This document shows, piece by piece, positions 11,190 through 22,656 of a stretch of DNA of 64,000 bases; the first letter of the stretch is position 1, and each line of letters begins with the position of its first letter. The notes beneath the pieces are model-generated. The model was not told the DNA's origin. It worked only from the letters and a program-made list of their open reading frames with translations, and did not search any database. Made by a program: the position numbers and the translations under genes. The stretch is taken from positions 16,373,501 to 16,437,500 of the forward strand of contig NC_092240.1 in assembly GCF_036320965.1 (NCBI RefSeq). The letters are read 5' to 3'. The stretch comes from Panulirus ornatus (lineage: Eukaryota > Arthropoda > Malacostraca > Decapoda > Palinuridae).

Positions 11190-12490
11190 TTTGCCATTTC
11201 TTGTGTTAGTGAGGTAGTACAAGGAGCATATGAAGAAAAGGCCTCATTCGTTTACATCTATTCTCTAGCTGTCAAGTGTAATACACCTGAGCTGCATCCC
11301 CCAATCCACAAACAGGCCCCACGGACCTTTCCTTGGTTTCTCATGGCTGCTTCATATATCCTGGTTCAGTCCATTTACAGTGTGTTGCTCCCTGTATAAT
11401 GCATCACTCCAATTCACTCTGTCCCATTTCACCCTGCTACATGTTCAGGCTCCAGATGCTCAAAATCTTTTTCAATCCATTGTTCCATCTCCAATATGGT
11501 CCCCCCTTCCCCTTGTCCCCTCCACTCTGACATGCATATCCTTTTTATCAACCTCTCCTTCTCATTCTCTCTTTATGTCCAAACCATTTCAGTATACCCT
11601 CTTCATCTCTCAACCATACTCGTTTATATTACCACACCTCTTACCCTTTTATTTTTTACTTGATCACCCCACCTCATATCACATATTGCTCTCAAACGTT
11701 TCATCTCCAAAGCATCCACCCTCAAACCTTCTCAGGTTTCCCCCTTCACACACTCTTCCAAACTCAGACATCAGCACCTGCAGCTTTTGACATGAATTAC
11801 CCACCATTGTCAGCTCTCAGGCACCCCACACTCCCAGCAGAATGCTCCTGCCCCTCTGTCCAGGATTATTGGATTCATTTCCTTCACCACTCTATCCATA
11901 TACATTAAAAAGCCATAGTCATGTCACACACCCTTGCTATATACCCACTTTCACCTGGCACCACTTACACTCCTCTTTACTTACACATGTCTTGATAAAA
12001 TCTCACTGCTTCTAATAGCTTTCCTTATGCACCATGAATTTGTAACACCTTCCACAAAGGATTTGATGTCACCCCTATCATATGCTTTCTCCAGATCTCA
12101 CACATCCTTTACCACTCCTTAAACCATATTGTTCATCCCTGGTTGTATGCTCTCTGCATGCTTCCTCCCTCTCAGTCACAATTCTCTCAACTTACGCAGT
12201 AAACTTATACCATTGTAATTCGGACACACAGCTGAGTTCACCTTGCCATTATGTATTAAGACTATACAGGCAATCTGCCGATACTCAGGCACCTATCTGT
12301 GATATTTATTTACTTTGAAAAATCCTAACTAACCAGCCAACAACACATTTACCTCCTCTCTTAAGTAATTCATCTGTTGTACCTTTCATTCCAGCTGCCT
12401 TGCCACATTTCATCTTACTCAAGGTTTTCACCACCTCTTCTCTCTTCACCAAACCACTAACTTATGACACTCTTTGCATATCTAATTGAC
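11190..12490 (-). mobile_element. Old diverged RTE-like copy
   Basis: Minus-strand homology to the younger RTE copies runs through the whole stretch but with many stops and indels. Near 11200 is a degenerate 3' UTR box (GTTAGTGAGGTAGTACAAGG). 11430-11720 matches the antisense of the C-terminal ORF region, 11900-12120 the antisense of the QGCV and AYDRV motifs, and 12300-12470 the antisense of the domain with EDW and the start of RT. Much older than the copies at 1-3 kb. Confidence 0.75.
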
Positions 12491-12713
12491 AGTTAATTCA
12501 TGGTGATTTACTTTTTTCCAGACTCTTGTTTAGAATATTGTAGCACAATGAGAAAGAGCATCTGGTCATGTACATTGTGTCCATTCCCTAACCCTGTTTA
12601 TCATTTAAGGAGATAAATGTCTTTCCTGCTTGTATATGAATGGTAGGGAATAGTCAGAGTAGAGTAACTCACTACTATAATGAAGAAATCATCTTCATAG
12701 GTTTTAGCCTTTG

Positions 12714-13737
12714 TGTAAGTTTGCATGGAAAAACTGGAGGAAGTGAAGTGTTTTAGATATCTGGGAGTGGATTTGGCAGCGGATGGACCATGGAAGCGGA
12801 AGTGAGTCACAGGGTGGGGGAGGGTGCGAAGGTTCTGGGAGGATTGAAGAATGTATGGAAGGCAAGAACCTTATCTTGGAGAGCAAAATTGGGTATGTTT
12901 GAAGGAATAGTGGTTCCAACAATGTTATATGGTTGTGAGGCATGGGCTATAGATAGGGTTGTGCAGAGGAGGGTGGATGTGTTGGAAATGAGATGTTGAG
13001 GACAGTATGTGGTGTGAGGTGGTTTGATCAAGTAAGTAATGAAAGGGTAAGAGAGATGTGTGGTAATAAAAAGAGTGTTTTTCAGAGAGCAGAAGAGGGT
13101 GTATGGAAATGGTTTGGTCACATGGAGAGAATGAGTGAGGAAAGATTGACAAAGAGGATATATGTGTCAGAGGTGGAGGAAACGAGAAGTGGGATACCAA
13201 ATTGGAGGTGGAAGGTGGAGTGAAAAAAATTTTGAGTGATCGGGGCCTGAACATACAGGAGGGTGAAAGGAAGCGTGCAAGGAATAGAATGAATTGGAAC
13301 GATGTGGCATATGAGGGTCGACGTGCTGTCAGTGGATTTAACCATGGCATGTGAAGCATCTGGGGTAAACCATGTAAAGTTTTTGTGGGGCCTGGATGTG
13401 GAAAAGGAGCTGTGGTGTCAGTGCATTACACATGACAGCTAGAGACTAAGTGTGAATGAATGTGGCCTTTGTTGTCTTTTCCTAGCGCTACCTCACTCGC
13501 ACGTGGAGGGATGGGGGTGCCATTTCATGTGTGGCGGGGTGGCGGTGGGAATGGATAAAGGCATATATGTCTGAGTATGTATATGTATGTATGCATTGAA
13601 ATGTATAGGTATATAAATGTGCATTTATGTTTATACATGTGTATGTGGGTGGGTTGGGCCATTCTTTTGTCTGTTTCCTTGCACTACCTCACTAATGTGG
13701 GAGACAGTGACAAAGTATAATAAATGATAAATAAGGT
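12714..13737 (+). mobile_element. RTE-like copy next to IMPA1 exon 3
   Basis: Starts at the VSLNGEKLEEVKCF region (GTAAGTTTGCATGG), follows the C-terminal ORF with several 1-2 nt indels (near 12784, 12997, 13186 and 13215), and has a long 3' UTR with boxes near 13480 and 13676 and a tail GACAAAGTATAATAAAT. A diverged direct repeat, aggttttagcct / aggtttcaacct, flanks it and may be the target duplication. It ends about 60 bp before the IMPA1 exon. Confidence 0.85.
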
Positions 13738-13798
13738 TTCAACCTGATAGTCTGATACTGCACTTTTATTCATTGTTGTATTTTGATTTTACTTCCAG

Positions 13799-13904
13799 AA
13801 CTGAGTCAGGCCCTTATTTTCTCTGAAATTGGCTCAAGTCTTGACCCTGAGAAAGTGGATACCGTCCTTACCAATATTACAACCTTGATACCAAAAGTCC
13901 ATGG
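13799..13904 (+). CDS. IMPA1: IMPA1 exon, residues ~153-189
   Basis: Acceptor acttccag and a consensus donor gtaagc bound 106 nt. The peptide LSQALIFSEIGSS...PKVHG matches the human stretch from KSLLVTELGSS to PVHG. It starts with two bases finishing a Glu codon and ends after two bases of a Gly codon, so the next exon must supply one base; all three alternative exons downstream do. The exon starts about 60 bp after the 3' end of an RTE retrotransposon, so the normal acceptor region of this intron has been kept very short. Confidence 0.93.
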
Positions 13905-14409
13905 GTAAGCTGTCATGAAGTATTTTATGATTTGAAATTTGATTGATGTGAGACATTTCTTTATTATCAGTCCACAGGACTTGGGCTCAGCCCAGTGTCA
14001 AAACAGGATTACTGGTCGTTAATTACTGAGTCATTCACAAAGCTGGACATGGTCAAAAGAGGTAACCCAAAGCTCACTAGTCCTTTACTGACAAGATGTA
14101 CCTCTTACCTGACAAGAGATGGGGAAAAAATGTCACATTTGTCATTCACTTTACAAATCTAAGATTTCACTTAGATGATTTATATTTAGTTAACAGTATG
14201 TAACACAAGGCTATTTCAGGACAATATATTCTGTAGAATATAGTATTTAGTAAATTTATTTTACATTACTGTTTCAGATTTAGTTTATTAGTGACCATAT
14301 CAAGCTTCTTTTTACTCTGTATTTATTTATTGAAAGCCTTTACATCATATATCAAGGTAATGATATTTAAACAAGCTTAGAGAAGAGTAATGAGCTGCAT
14401 CACATGAAG

Positions 14410-14561
14410 GTGCCGCACCATGGGATGTGCAGCCTTACACATGGCTCATGTGGCTTTGGGTGCTGCTGATGCCAACTATTCCATGGGGGTTCACTGCTGG
14501 GACATTGCTGCAGGTTGTCTCTTAGTACAGGAGGCAGGAGGAGTGGTCATAGACACTGCAG
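14410..14561 (+). CDS. IMPA1: IMPA1 alternative exon 4a (pocket Ser variant)
   Basis: First of three homologous 152-nt exons. One base completes the Gly of the previous exon; 50 codons follow; one base is left over; donor gtacct. It encodes the segment equivalent to human residues 190-239, including CWD (Trp219-Asp220, metal ligand) and EAGGVVID. The counterpart of pocket residue Ala196 is Ala, but that of Glu213 is Ser (NYSMG). Acceptor is aag with an in-frame TGA at 14405 just upstream, which fixes the boundary; the usual pyrimidine tract is missing, so splicing may be weak or regulated. Protein identity by my count is 27/50 to exon 4c and 25/50 to exon 4b. Reading frame is open and conserved, which argues against a dead copy. 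Confidence 0.85.
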
Positions 14562-14989
14562 GTACCTTCATTATTAGGGGATTTTTGGAAACAATACAAG
14601 GTTTTAGGGTATTGTAGAGAGTTCCGTTGTACAGGGTATCATTAAACAGCATGTTTCAAACTTGAGTGTGGTGCTTTGTATAAAATTAAGCCTTTTTGGG
14701 TTCTTCACTGGGAAATTATTTGGGCCTTAGATCATCAGTGATATTATGGCTTATTGAAGGAGACAGGGAATGCTAACCTTTCATTTGATAGTGCTTGGGA
14801 GCTCATGTGGTCCATGCCAAAATTCATTAGGTAGGTAGTAAAGTATACACTAGCTGTAAGCATCATGCATGCATAGTAGAAGCTAACCTCCATAAAATGT
14901 AAATATGGTTAAGAATGTGCATTCCAGAAATTTTTGAGATCTACATAAAATTGTTAGAAATGTTAGGGAGCAGTCATATAGATACAAGA
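14562..14989 (+). other. IMPA1 intron after exon 4a, nothing recognised
   Basis: No repeat or coding signal recognised between the exon donor and the old RTE copy. Confidence 0.5.
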
Positions 14990-15965
14990 CAGTTCATAGA
15001 ATTTTACAGGTGTAAATGAAAATGGGTGTGTTGTGTGTAAAGAAAAACGAATGGTAATTGGGAATACATTGTTTATAAAAAGATGTATACTTAAGGTTAC
15101 AGGGATGAGAGGGGTTGGGGGTGAATGAGTGTTAATAGATTGTGTGTCAACTGACAGATGTGGAGCGAAATGGCAAGTAGAGTGTCTGATACTTTCTTGG
15201 TGGAATCAAGAATGAAGTTTTTATTAGTTTAAAGAAAATAGAAAATGACTGGCAAATATTTCAAGTGCAAGTGATGAAAGTGAGCTGGCTTGAAAAGTGG
15301 CTTGTGTGCTGAGATACCAGGTAAGACTTATTGATGAAAAGCTAAGGGTGAAAGTATATGAAACTAGGGGTAGTGAAAGTTGCTTAGGAAAGCAGTGCTT
15401 CAGTATTAGCATGTAGGTAGGATGTGGGGGAATCAGAAATATGGCAAATGATCAGATGAAGAAGTTAGATCATAAGTGAAATTGAAAAGGAAAGCTGTAT
15501 GGTTGATATCTCTATGGAGGAAAAGTGTGTTAGTGATCGGGGAGAGTACAAGAGATGAGAGAAGAAGGGAAAGGTTCGTTAACTGATAGAGAGAGCAAAT
15601 GAGAAATGGGTAGAGAAAGCAGCAGTGTAATTTAGAGAAAGAAAATTATTTGGAAGAATGCAAATAGTGTTAAAAGAACAACATGATAAATGAAGATGAC
15701 GGTAAGGAGAGTGGGTATAGAAGTGGTAATGGAGAGATTTTAACTGGAAATGGAGTATTTTAAAAGACTGCTGAATGTATTAGGTGGTAAGGAGGCAAAT
15801 GTGCTGTCTTTGGGACAAGCTGGGATGCAGATAGAGAGATACATAGCAAATGGGGTGATGAAGCTGAAGTAAACCCATCCTTAAAATGAAAAGTTTTAGA
15901 GCATTAGGACTGGATGAAATTGCAGCATATTTTCACAAGGAGGTGGGTTACATTGTTTTTAATAG
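14990..15965 (+). mobile_element. Old RTE copy, 5' part (split by hAT)
   Basis: Heavily decayed match to the endonuclease end and the middle domain: VIGNT-like and LIDCVS-like traces near 15050-15150, FWKKVNSVRK-like sequence near 15640-15680 and the segment AAYFHKEVGYIVFN at 15920-15964. The copy stops exactly where the hAT element begins. The continuation of its reading frame is found at 30278, so the two pieces appear to be one insertion cut in two. Confidence 0.65.
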
Positions 15966-16110
15966 CAAAGTTGGGCACTGAAGTGATAATCTGATGACAG
16001 ATGATTATCTAAGTTGATATTGATCAGAAGTTAACTTCCATAATCATTATCAAACCAGTTAACTTCTGATACTTGACTTTTTAGTCCGATAATGTCCATT
16101 AATTTTGTTC
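15966..16110 (+). repeat. hAT left terminal inverted repeat region
   Basis: After the GTTGGGCACTGA terminus come two internal copies of an AGTTAACTTC motif and AATCATTATC, mirrored in the right end. Mismatches are frequent, in keeping with an old element. Confidence 0.6.
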
Positions 16111-16204
16111 AATAAGATTTTTATTGTTTTAGTTTTCTTTATAGGTTTTTCAGTATCATTGTTATTCTTTCTTGTTAATTCTATTTCTTGTAATAGGAAA
16201 GTTT

Positions 16205-18335
16205 GCTGTGGTTTCGGGGCATTATTACATAACAGCTAGAGACTGAGTGTGAACGAATGTGACCTTTGTTGTCTTTTCCTAGTGCTACCTCACGCACATT
16301 CCGGGGGAAGGGGGTTTTATTTCATGTGTGGCGGGGTGGCAATGGGAATGAATAAAGGCAGACAGTATGAATAAAGGCAGACAGTATGGTACAGTATGAA
16401 TAAAGGCAGACAGTATGGTAAATTATATGGGAGGGTATTGATTGAGAGGGTGAAGGCATGTACAGAGCATCAGATTGGGGAAGAGCAGTGTGGTTTCAGA
16501 AGTGGTAGAGGATGTGTGGCTCAGGTGTTTGCTTTGAAGAATGTATGTGAGAAATACTTAGAAAAGCAAATGGATTTGTATGTAGCATTTATGGATCAGG
16601 AGAAGGCATATGACAGAGTTGATAGAGATGCTCTGTGGAAGGTATTAAGAATATATGGTGTGGGAGGCAAGTTGTTAGAAGTAGTGAAAAGTTTTTATCG
16701 AGGATGTAAGGCATGTATACGTGTAGGAAGAGAGGAAAGTGATTGGTTCTCAGTGAATGTAGGTTTGCGGCAGGGGTGTGTGATGTCTCCATGGTTGTTT
16801 AATTTGTTTATGGATGGGGTTGTTAGGGAGGTGAATGCAAGAGTTTTGGAAAGAGGGGCAAGTATGAAGTCTGTTGTGGATGAGAGAGCTTGGGAAGTGA
16901 GTCAGTTGTTGTTCGCTGATGATACAGCGCTGGTGGCTGATTCATGTGAGAAACTGCAGAAGCTGGTGACTGAGTTTGGTAAAGTGTGTGAAAGAAGAAA
17001 GTTAAGAGTAAATGTGAATAAGAGCAAAGTTATTAGGTACAGTAGGGTTGAGGGTCAAGTCAATTGGGAGGTAAGTTTGAATGGAGAAAATCTGGAGGAA
17101 GTAAAGTGTTTTAGATATCTGGGAGTGGATCTGGCAGCGGATGGAACCATGGAAGTGGAAGTGAATCATAGGGTGGGGGAGGGGCGAAAATCCTGGGAGC
17201 GTTGAAGAATGTGTGGAAGTCGAGAACATTATCTCGGAAAGCAAAAATGGGTATGTTTGAAGGAATAGTGGTTCCAACAATGTTGTATGGTTGCGAGGCG
17301 TGGGCTATGGATAGAGTTGTGCGCAGGAGAGTGGATGTGCTGGAAATGAGATGTTTGAGGACAATGTGTGGTGTGAGGTGGTTTGATCGAGTAAGTAACG
17401 TAAGGGTAAGAGAGATGTGTGGAAATAAAAAGAGCGTGGTTGAGAGAGCAGAAGAGGGTGTTTTGAAATGGTTTGGGCACATGGAGAGAATGAGTGAGGA
17501 AAGATTGACCAAGAGGATATATGTGTCGGAGGTGGAGGGAACGAGGAGAAGTGGGAGACCAAATTGGAGGTGGAAAGATGGAGTGAAAAAGATTTTGTGT
17601 GATCGGGGCCTGAACATGCAGGAGGGTGAAAGGAGGGCAAGGAATAGAGTGAATTGGATCGATGTGGTATACTGGGGTTGACGTGCTGTCAGTGGATTGA
17701 ATCAGGGCATGTGAAGCGTCTGGGGTAAACCATGGAAAGTTGTGTGGGGCCTGGATGTGGAAAGGGAGCTGTGTTTTCGGGCATTATTGCATGACAGCTA
17801 GAGACTGAGTGTGAACGAATGGGGCCTTTGTTGTCTTTTCCTAGTGCTACCTCGCACACATAAGGGGGGAGGGGGATGGTATTCCATGTATGGCGAGGTG
17901 GCGATGGGAATGAATAAAGGCAGACAGTGTGAATTGTGTGCATGGGTATATATGTATGTGTCTGTGTGTGTATATATGTGTGTACATTGAGATGTATAGG
18001 TGTGTATAGTTGTGTGTGTGGACGTATATGTGTATACATTGTGTATGGGGGTGGGTTGGGCCATTTCTTTCGTCTATTTCCTTGCGCTACCTCGCAAACG
18101 CGGGAGACAGCGACAAAGCAAAATAAATAAATAATAAATAATAGTATGAATTATGTACATGTGTATATATGTATATGTCTGTGTGTGTATATATATGTAT
18201 ACATCGAGATGTATAGGTATATATATGTGCATGTGTGGACGTGTATGTATATACATGTGTACCTGGGTGGGTTGGGTCATTCTTTCGTCTGTTTCCTTGT
18301 GCTACCTCGCTAATGCAGGAGACAGCAACAAAGCA
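16205..18335 (+). mobile_element. Chimeric RTE insertion (UTR-RT-UTR-UTR)
   Basis: A 13-bp direct repeat, aataggaaagttt, at 16192-16204 and 18336-18348 shows that the whole stretch entered as one unit. Order inside: a piece of 3' UTR (16205-16358); three copies of AATAAAGGCAGACAGTATG (to ~16414); RT from GKLYGRVLIERV through FADDTALVADS to the ORF end (~17681), with a 1-nt deletion near 17188; a full long 3' UTR with tail to ~18135; then a second 3' UTR end (18148-18335). This looks like reverse transcription of a read-through or template-switched RNA rather than a single element. Confidence 0.8.
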
Positions 18336-18548
18336 AATAGGAAAGTTTAAACTATAATTGATTATATGATTTATCATTTACGTTGTCATTTATGTGTATA
18401 TATGATGATATGTCACGTGTTATATAAATGAAATATATTTCTCAGATATACTGTTTATTTGTTTCATTTGTCCAACATAATCATGCAATGATCAGTTTTT
18501 GATATTTCTGTATAGTGATGAAAATTATATGGTTTGTAGAATAATACA

Positions 18549-20856
18549 GGGAAGTAATGCAAATGACTGGGAGATGTATAAAAGAAAGAGGCAGGAGGTC
18601 AAGAGAAAGGTGCAAGAGGTGAAAAAGAGGGCAAATGAGAGTTTGGGTGAGAGAGTATCATTAAATTTCAGGGAGAATAAAAAGATGTTTTGGAAGGAGG
18701 TAAATAAAGTGCGTAAGACAAGGGAACAAATGGAAACTTCAGTGAAGGGGGCTAATGGGGAGGTGATAACAAGTAGTGGTGATGTGAGAAGGAGATGGAG
18801 TGAGTATTTTGAAGGTTTGTTGAATGTGTTTGATGATAGAGTGGCAGATATAGGGTGTTTTGGTTGAGATGGTGTGCAAAGTGAGAGGGTTAAGGAGAAT
18901 GATTTGTTAAACAGAGAAGAGGTAGTAAAAGCTTTGTGGAAGATGAAAGCTGGCAAGGCAGTGGGTTTGGATGGTATTGCAGTGGAATTTATTAAAAAGG
19001 GGGGTGACTGTTTTGTTGACTGGTTGGTAAGGTTATTTAATGTATGCATGACTCATGGTGAGGTGCCTGAGGATTGGCGGAATGCTTGCATAGTGCCATT
19101 GTACAAAGGCTAAGGGGATAAAAGTGAGTGCTCAAATTACAGAGGTATAAGTTTGTTGAGTATTCCTGATAAATGATATGGGAGGGTATTGATTGAGAGG
19201 GTGAAGGCATGTACAAAGCATCAGATTGGGGAAGAGCAGTTTGGTTTCAGAAGTGGCAGAGGATGTGTGGATCAGGTGTTTGCTTTGAAGAATGTATGTG
19301 AGAAATACTTAGAAAAGCAAATGTATTTGTATGTAGCACTTATGGATCTGGAGAAGGCATATGATAGAGTTGATAGAGATGCTTTGTGGAAGGTATTAAG
19401 AATATATGGTGTGGGAGGCAAGTTGTTAGAAGCAGTGAAAAGTTTTTATCGAGGATATAAGGCATGTGTACATGTAGGAAGAGAGGAAAGTGATTGGTTC
19501 TTGGTGTATGTTGGTTTGCAGCAGGGGTGTGTGATGTCTCCATGGTTGTTTTATTTGTTTATGGATGAGGTTGTTAGGGAAGTGAATGCAAGAGTTTTGG
19601 AAAGAGGGGCAAGTATGCAGTCTGTTGTGGATGAGAGAGCTTGGGAAGTGAGTCAGTTGTTGTTCGCTGATGATACAGCGCTGGTGGCTGATTCATGTGA
19701 GAAACTGCAGAAGCTGGTGACTGAGTTTGGTAAAGTGTGTGAAAGAAGAAAGCTGAGAGTAAATGTGAATAAGAGCAAGGTTATTATGTACAATAGGATT
19801 GAGGGACAAATCAATTGGAAGGTAAGTCTGAATGGAGGAAGTGAAGTGTTTCAGATATCTGGGAGTGGATTTGGCAGTGAATGGAACCATGGAAGCAGAA
19901 GTAAGTCATAGGGTGGGGGAGGGGGCGAAAGTTCTGGGAGCGTTGAAGAATGTGTGGAAATTGAGAACATTATCTCGGAAAGCAAAAATGGGTATGTTTG
20001 AAGGAATAGTGGTTCCAACAATGTTATATGGTTGCAAGGCGTGGGCTATAGATAGAGTTGTGCAGAGGAGGGTGGATGTGCTGGAAATGAGATGTTTGAG
20101 GACAATATGTGGTGTGAGGTGGTTTGATTGAGTAAGTAATAATAGGTTAAGAGAGGTATGTGGTAATAAAGAGTGTGGTTGAGAGAGCAGAAGAGGGTGT
20201 TTTGAAATGGTTTGGTCACATGGAGAGAATGAGTGAGGAAAGATTGACTAAGAGGATATATGTGTCGGAGGTGGAGGGAACGAGGAGAAGTGGGAGACCA
20301 AATTGGAAGTGGAAAGATGGAGTGATAAAGATTTTGAGTGATCGGGTCCTGAACATGCAGGAGGGTGAAAGGTGTGCAAGGAATAGAGTGGATTGGAACG
20401 ATGTGGTATACTGGGGCCGACGTGCTGTCAGTGGATTGAACCAGGGCATGTGAAGCATCTGGTACAAACCATGGAAAGTTTTGTGGGGCCTGGATGTGGA
20501 AAGGGAGCTGTGGTTTCAGTGCATTATTACATGACAGCTAGAGACTGAGTGTGAACGAATGTGGCCTTTGTTGTCTTTTCCTAGCATTACCTCGCACACA
20601 TGCAGGGGAAGGGGGTTGTTATTTCATGTGTGGCGGGGTGGTGATGGGAATGAATAAAGGCAGATAGTATGAATTATGTACATTTGTATATATGTATTTG
20701 TCTGTGTGTATATATATGTATACGTTGAGATGTATGTGGACATGTATGTATATACATGTGTATGTGGGTGGGTTGGGCCATTCGTTCGTCTGTTTCCTTG
20801 CGTTACCTCGCTAACGCGGGAGACACCGACAAAGTAAAATAATAGATTATAATAAG
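18549..20856 (+). mobile_element. RTE-like copy with 8-bp target duplication
   Basis: Flanked by ataataca at 18541-18548 and 20857-20864. Starts in the middle domain (EMYKRKRQEVKRK), continues through all RT motifs and ends in a long 3' UTR. Disabling changes: CGA to TGA at ~18866, stop at ~19111 (YKG-stop), stop at ~19173, an 8-nt deletion near 19834 in the LNGEKLEE region, and a stop near 20129. Lacks the endonuclease. Confidence 0.87.
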
Positions 20857-20864
20857 ATAATACA

Positions 20865-21429
20865 AACAGATATTAAAAACATTAATCGTCGCCTTACATT
20901 TTATGATAGTAATAGCTGAGCCATCAAACACACCATTACTGACTCCCTCCCAGACTCTGATTGTAACTCCCAGTTCCACCTCCCTTCCCTCCCCTATACT
21001 GTTTCCATACCAAACAGGTACAGTGTAAGGTTACAAGCGGAAGCGGACGTGTCCATGATGGATCTTGTTGGTTGACAGTTGCCAATTATGTGGGAGGGAA
21101 AGAATTTCATTAAGATTTGTGAACTTTGTTATTATTATGTATAAAGCTAAATAAAATGCTTTAGAAAGGACAAATATAGGTTTTTCTTTTTTCTCAAAAT
21201 AAATAGGACAACCAGATCCAAAAAAAGACAGATTTTCCATAAAAGGACAGACCTAGCAACCCTGTTGACACACTGAGGATTTGGCCGTATCGGCTGTATA
21301 AGCCAGCAACGATGTTCATTATCATTGTCAACTTGACAGCGTTCAGTTCTCTAACTTCATTCTTACAGTCTGGTCTCTACAAGTTAATTTACAACGGTAA
21401 AGACTACAACAGACCATTGTCCATGGAAC
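20865..21429 (+). other. hAT 5' non-coding region
   Basis: Between the RTE insertion and the transposase coding part. The stretch 21195-21264 ends in GGACAGACCTAGCAACCCTG and would read as a terminal repeat on the minus strand (CAGGGTTGCTAGG...); no partner end was found, so I leave it unassigned. A possible acceptor, attcttacag, lies at ~21360-21369. Confidence 0.4.
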
Positions 21430-22091
21430 ACCAAGCGGAAGTTCTCTACATTTAAATTGCCTGTCTCAGGCACTTCTGTAGCGGAGATTTATCAGCCATC
21501 TGAGAGCCATGTTGCTGCCAGCCAGGACCAGGAGCCTTTCCAAAACCCCTGGCCCCACCTGGAGTGCTGCTTCGAGTTCAGTTGTCAGGACAAGGACAAC
21601 AGGTACTATTTTGAATGCCAAAAATGTCACCCTACCAAGAAAATTGTTAGAGGCCATGTCACCCATCCAGTTTGAGGAGGAGATCAAGGCTGGCTCTGGC
21701 CATGGCAAGCACTGCCACCACTCCTCTGGCAGCAGCATCATGCACAGCTGTGGCGACAACACCCTCAAGCTGCCCGCCAGTGAGGTCTGGAAGTCCACCA
21801 TCAGCAAGGCCCTGGGCTTAGCCAGCATTGGCAGTGCCATTCACCAGTCCACTCTCGACAAAAAGATGGTCCATCTTTTTGTCAACAACATACTTCTGCT
21901 CCACGTGGTTGAGTCCAGGGAGTTGGTTGACCTGATCAGGACCCTCGGCTCAACAAAGGTCAGCATGTTCAACCTCACCCTGGCAGGCGCATTGATGACA
22001 AACAAGAGGCAGTCGAGGAGACTCTCATCAATCTTTTTGATGGGCTGATGTACTTGGCGACCACTACCGACTGTTGGACTGCTCACAAAAG
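21430..22091 (+). pseudogene. hAT transposase, N-terminal part
   Basis: No ATG start is evident. The first frame (about 21457-21672) carries a BED-type zinc finger candidate: PWPHLECCFEF followed by FECQKC and a downstream His pair. A frameshift near 21660 moves to SPIQFEEEIK... and another near 21970 is needed to reach DGLMYLATTTDCWTAHKR at 22035-22090, where TTDCW holds the first catalytic Asp of hAT transposases (D-x-W). A donor-like gtaatt follows at 22092, and the frame resumes after a cag acceptor at 26660, so the RTE copies lie in a transposase intron. Not functional as it stands. Confidence 0.7.
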
Positions 22092-22305
22092 GTAATTATC
22101 ATTATTTATTTATGAATATTGTACTAACTCGTACATATAATGTAGTTAGTAGAATGAATTATTATGCATATACAGTGAGTATTACCATTTTGTTATATAA
22201 AAATTGGCATGAATTGAAATTCAGTTTAATTTCAAGTGTTTGAAATAAGAGCAGATAATCACTGAACCATTAATCAGTACTAGTCACAATTACGTAATCT
22301 TTCTT

Positions 22306-22540
22306 TCTTTCATACTATTCACCATTTCCCGCATTAGCGAGGTAGTGTTAAGAACAGAGGACTGGGCCTTTGAGGGAATATCCTCACCTGGCCCCCTTTC
22401 TGTTCCTTCTTTTGGAAAATAATAAAAAAAAAACGAGAGGGGAGGATTTCCAGCCCCCTGCTCCCTCCCCTTTTAGTCGCCTTCTACGACATGTTGGGAA
22501 TATGTGGAAAGTATTCTTTCTCCCCTATCCCCAGGGATAA
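22306..22540 (-). repeat. Element B (RTE-derived non-autonomous), copy
   Basis: On the minus strand it begins with TATCCCTGGGGATAGGGGAG, the same start as the RTE 5' UTR at 46831, and ends with GCTACCTCGCTAATGCGGGA, like the RTE 3' end. In between are a C/G-rich block and an A-run. No ORF, and no clear Pol III box was seen. Confidence 0.8.
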
Positions 22541-22656
22541 TAATGTAGTACATTAATGTTTCTTTTTATCATAATTTGCATAAATTTAACATAACTCATT
22601 TTAGAATGTTTGGAATTAAACTTAATCATCAGTATATTATTCAGTATATTATTCAG

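Noticed and set aside
21181..21264. Terminal repeat of a separate DNA transposon (CAGGGTTGCTAGG on the minus strand)
   Set aside because: No matching second end and no target duplication found; left unassigned within the hAT 5' region.
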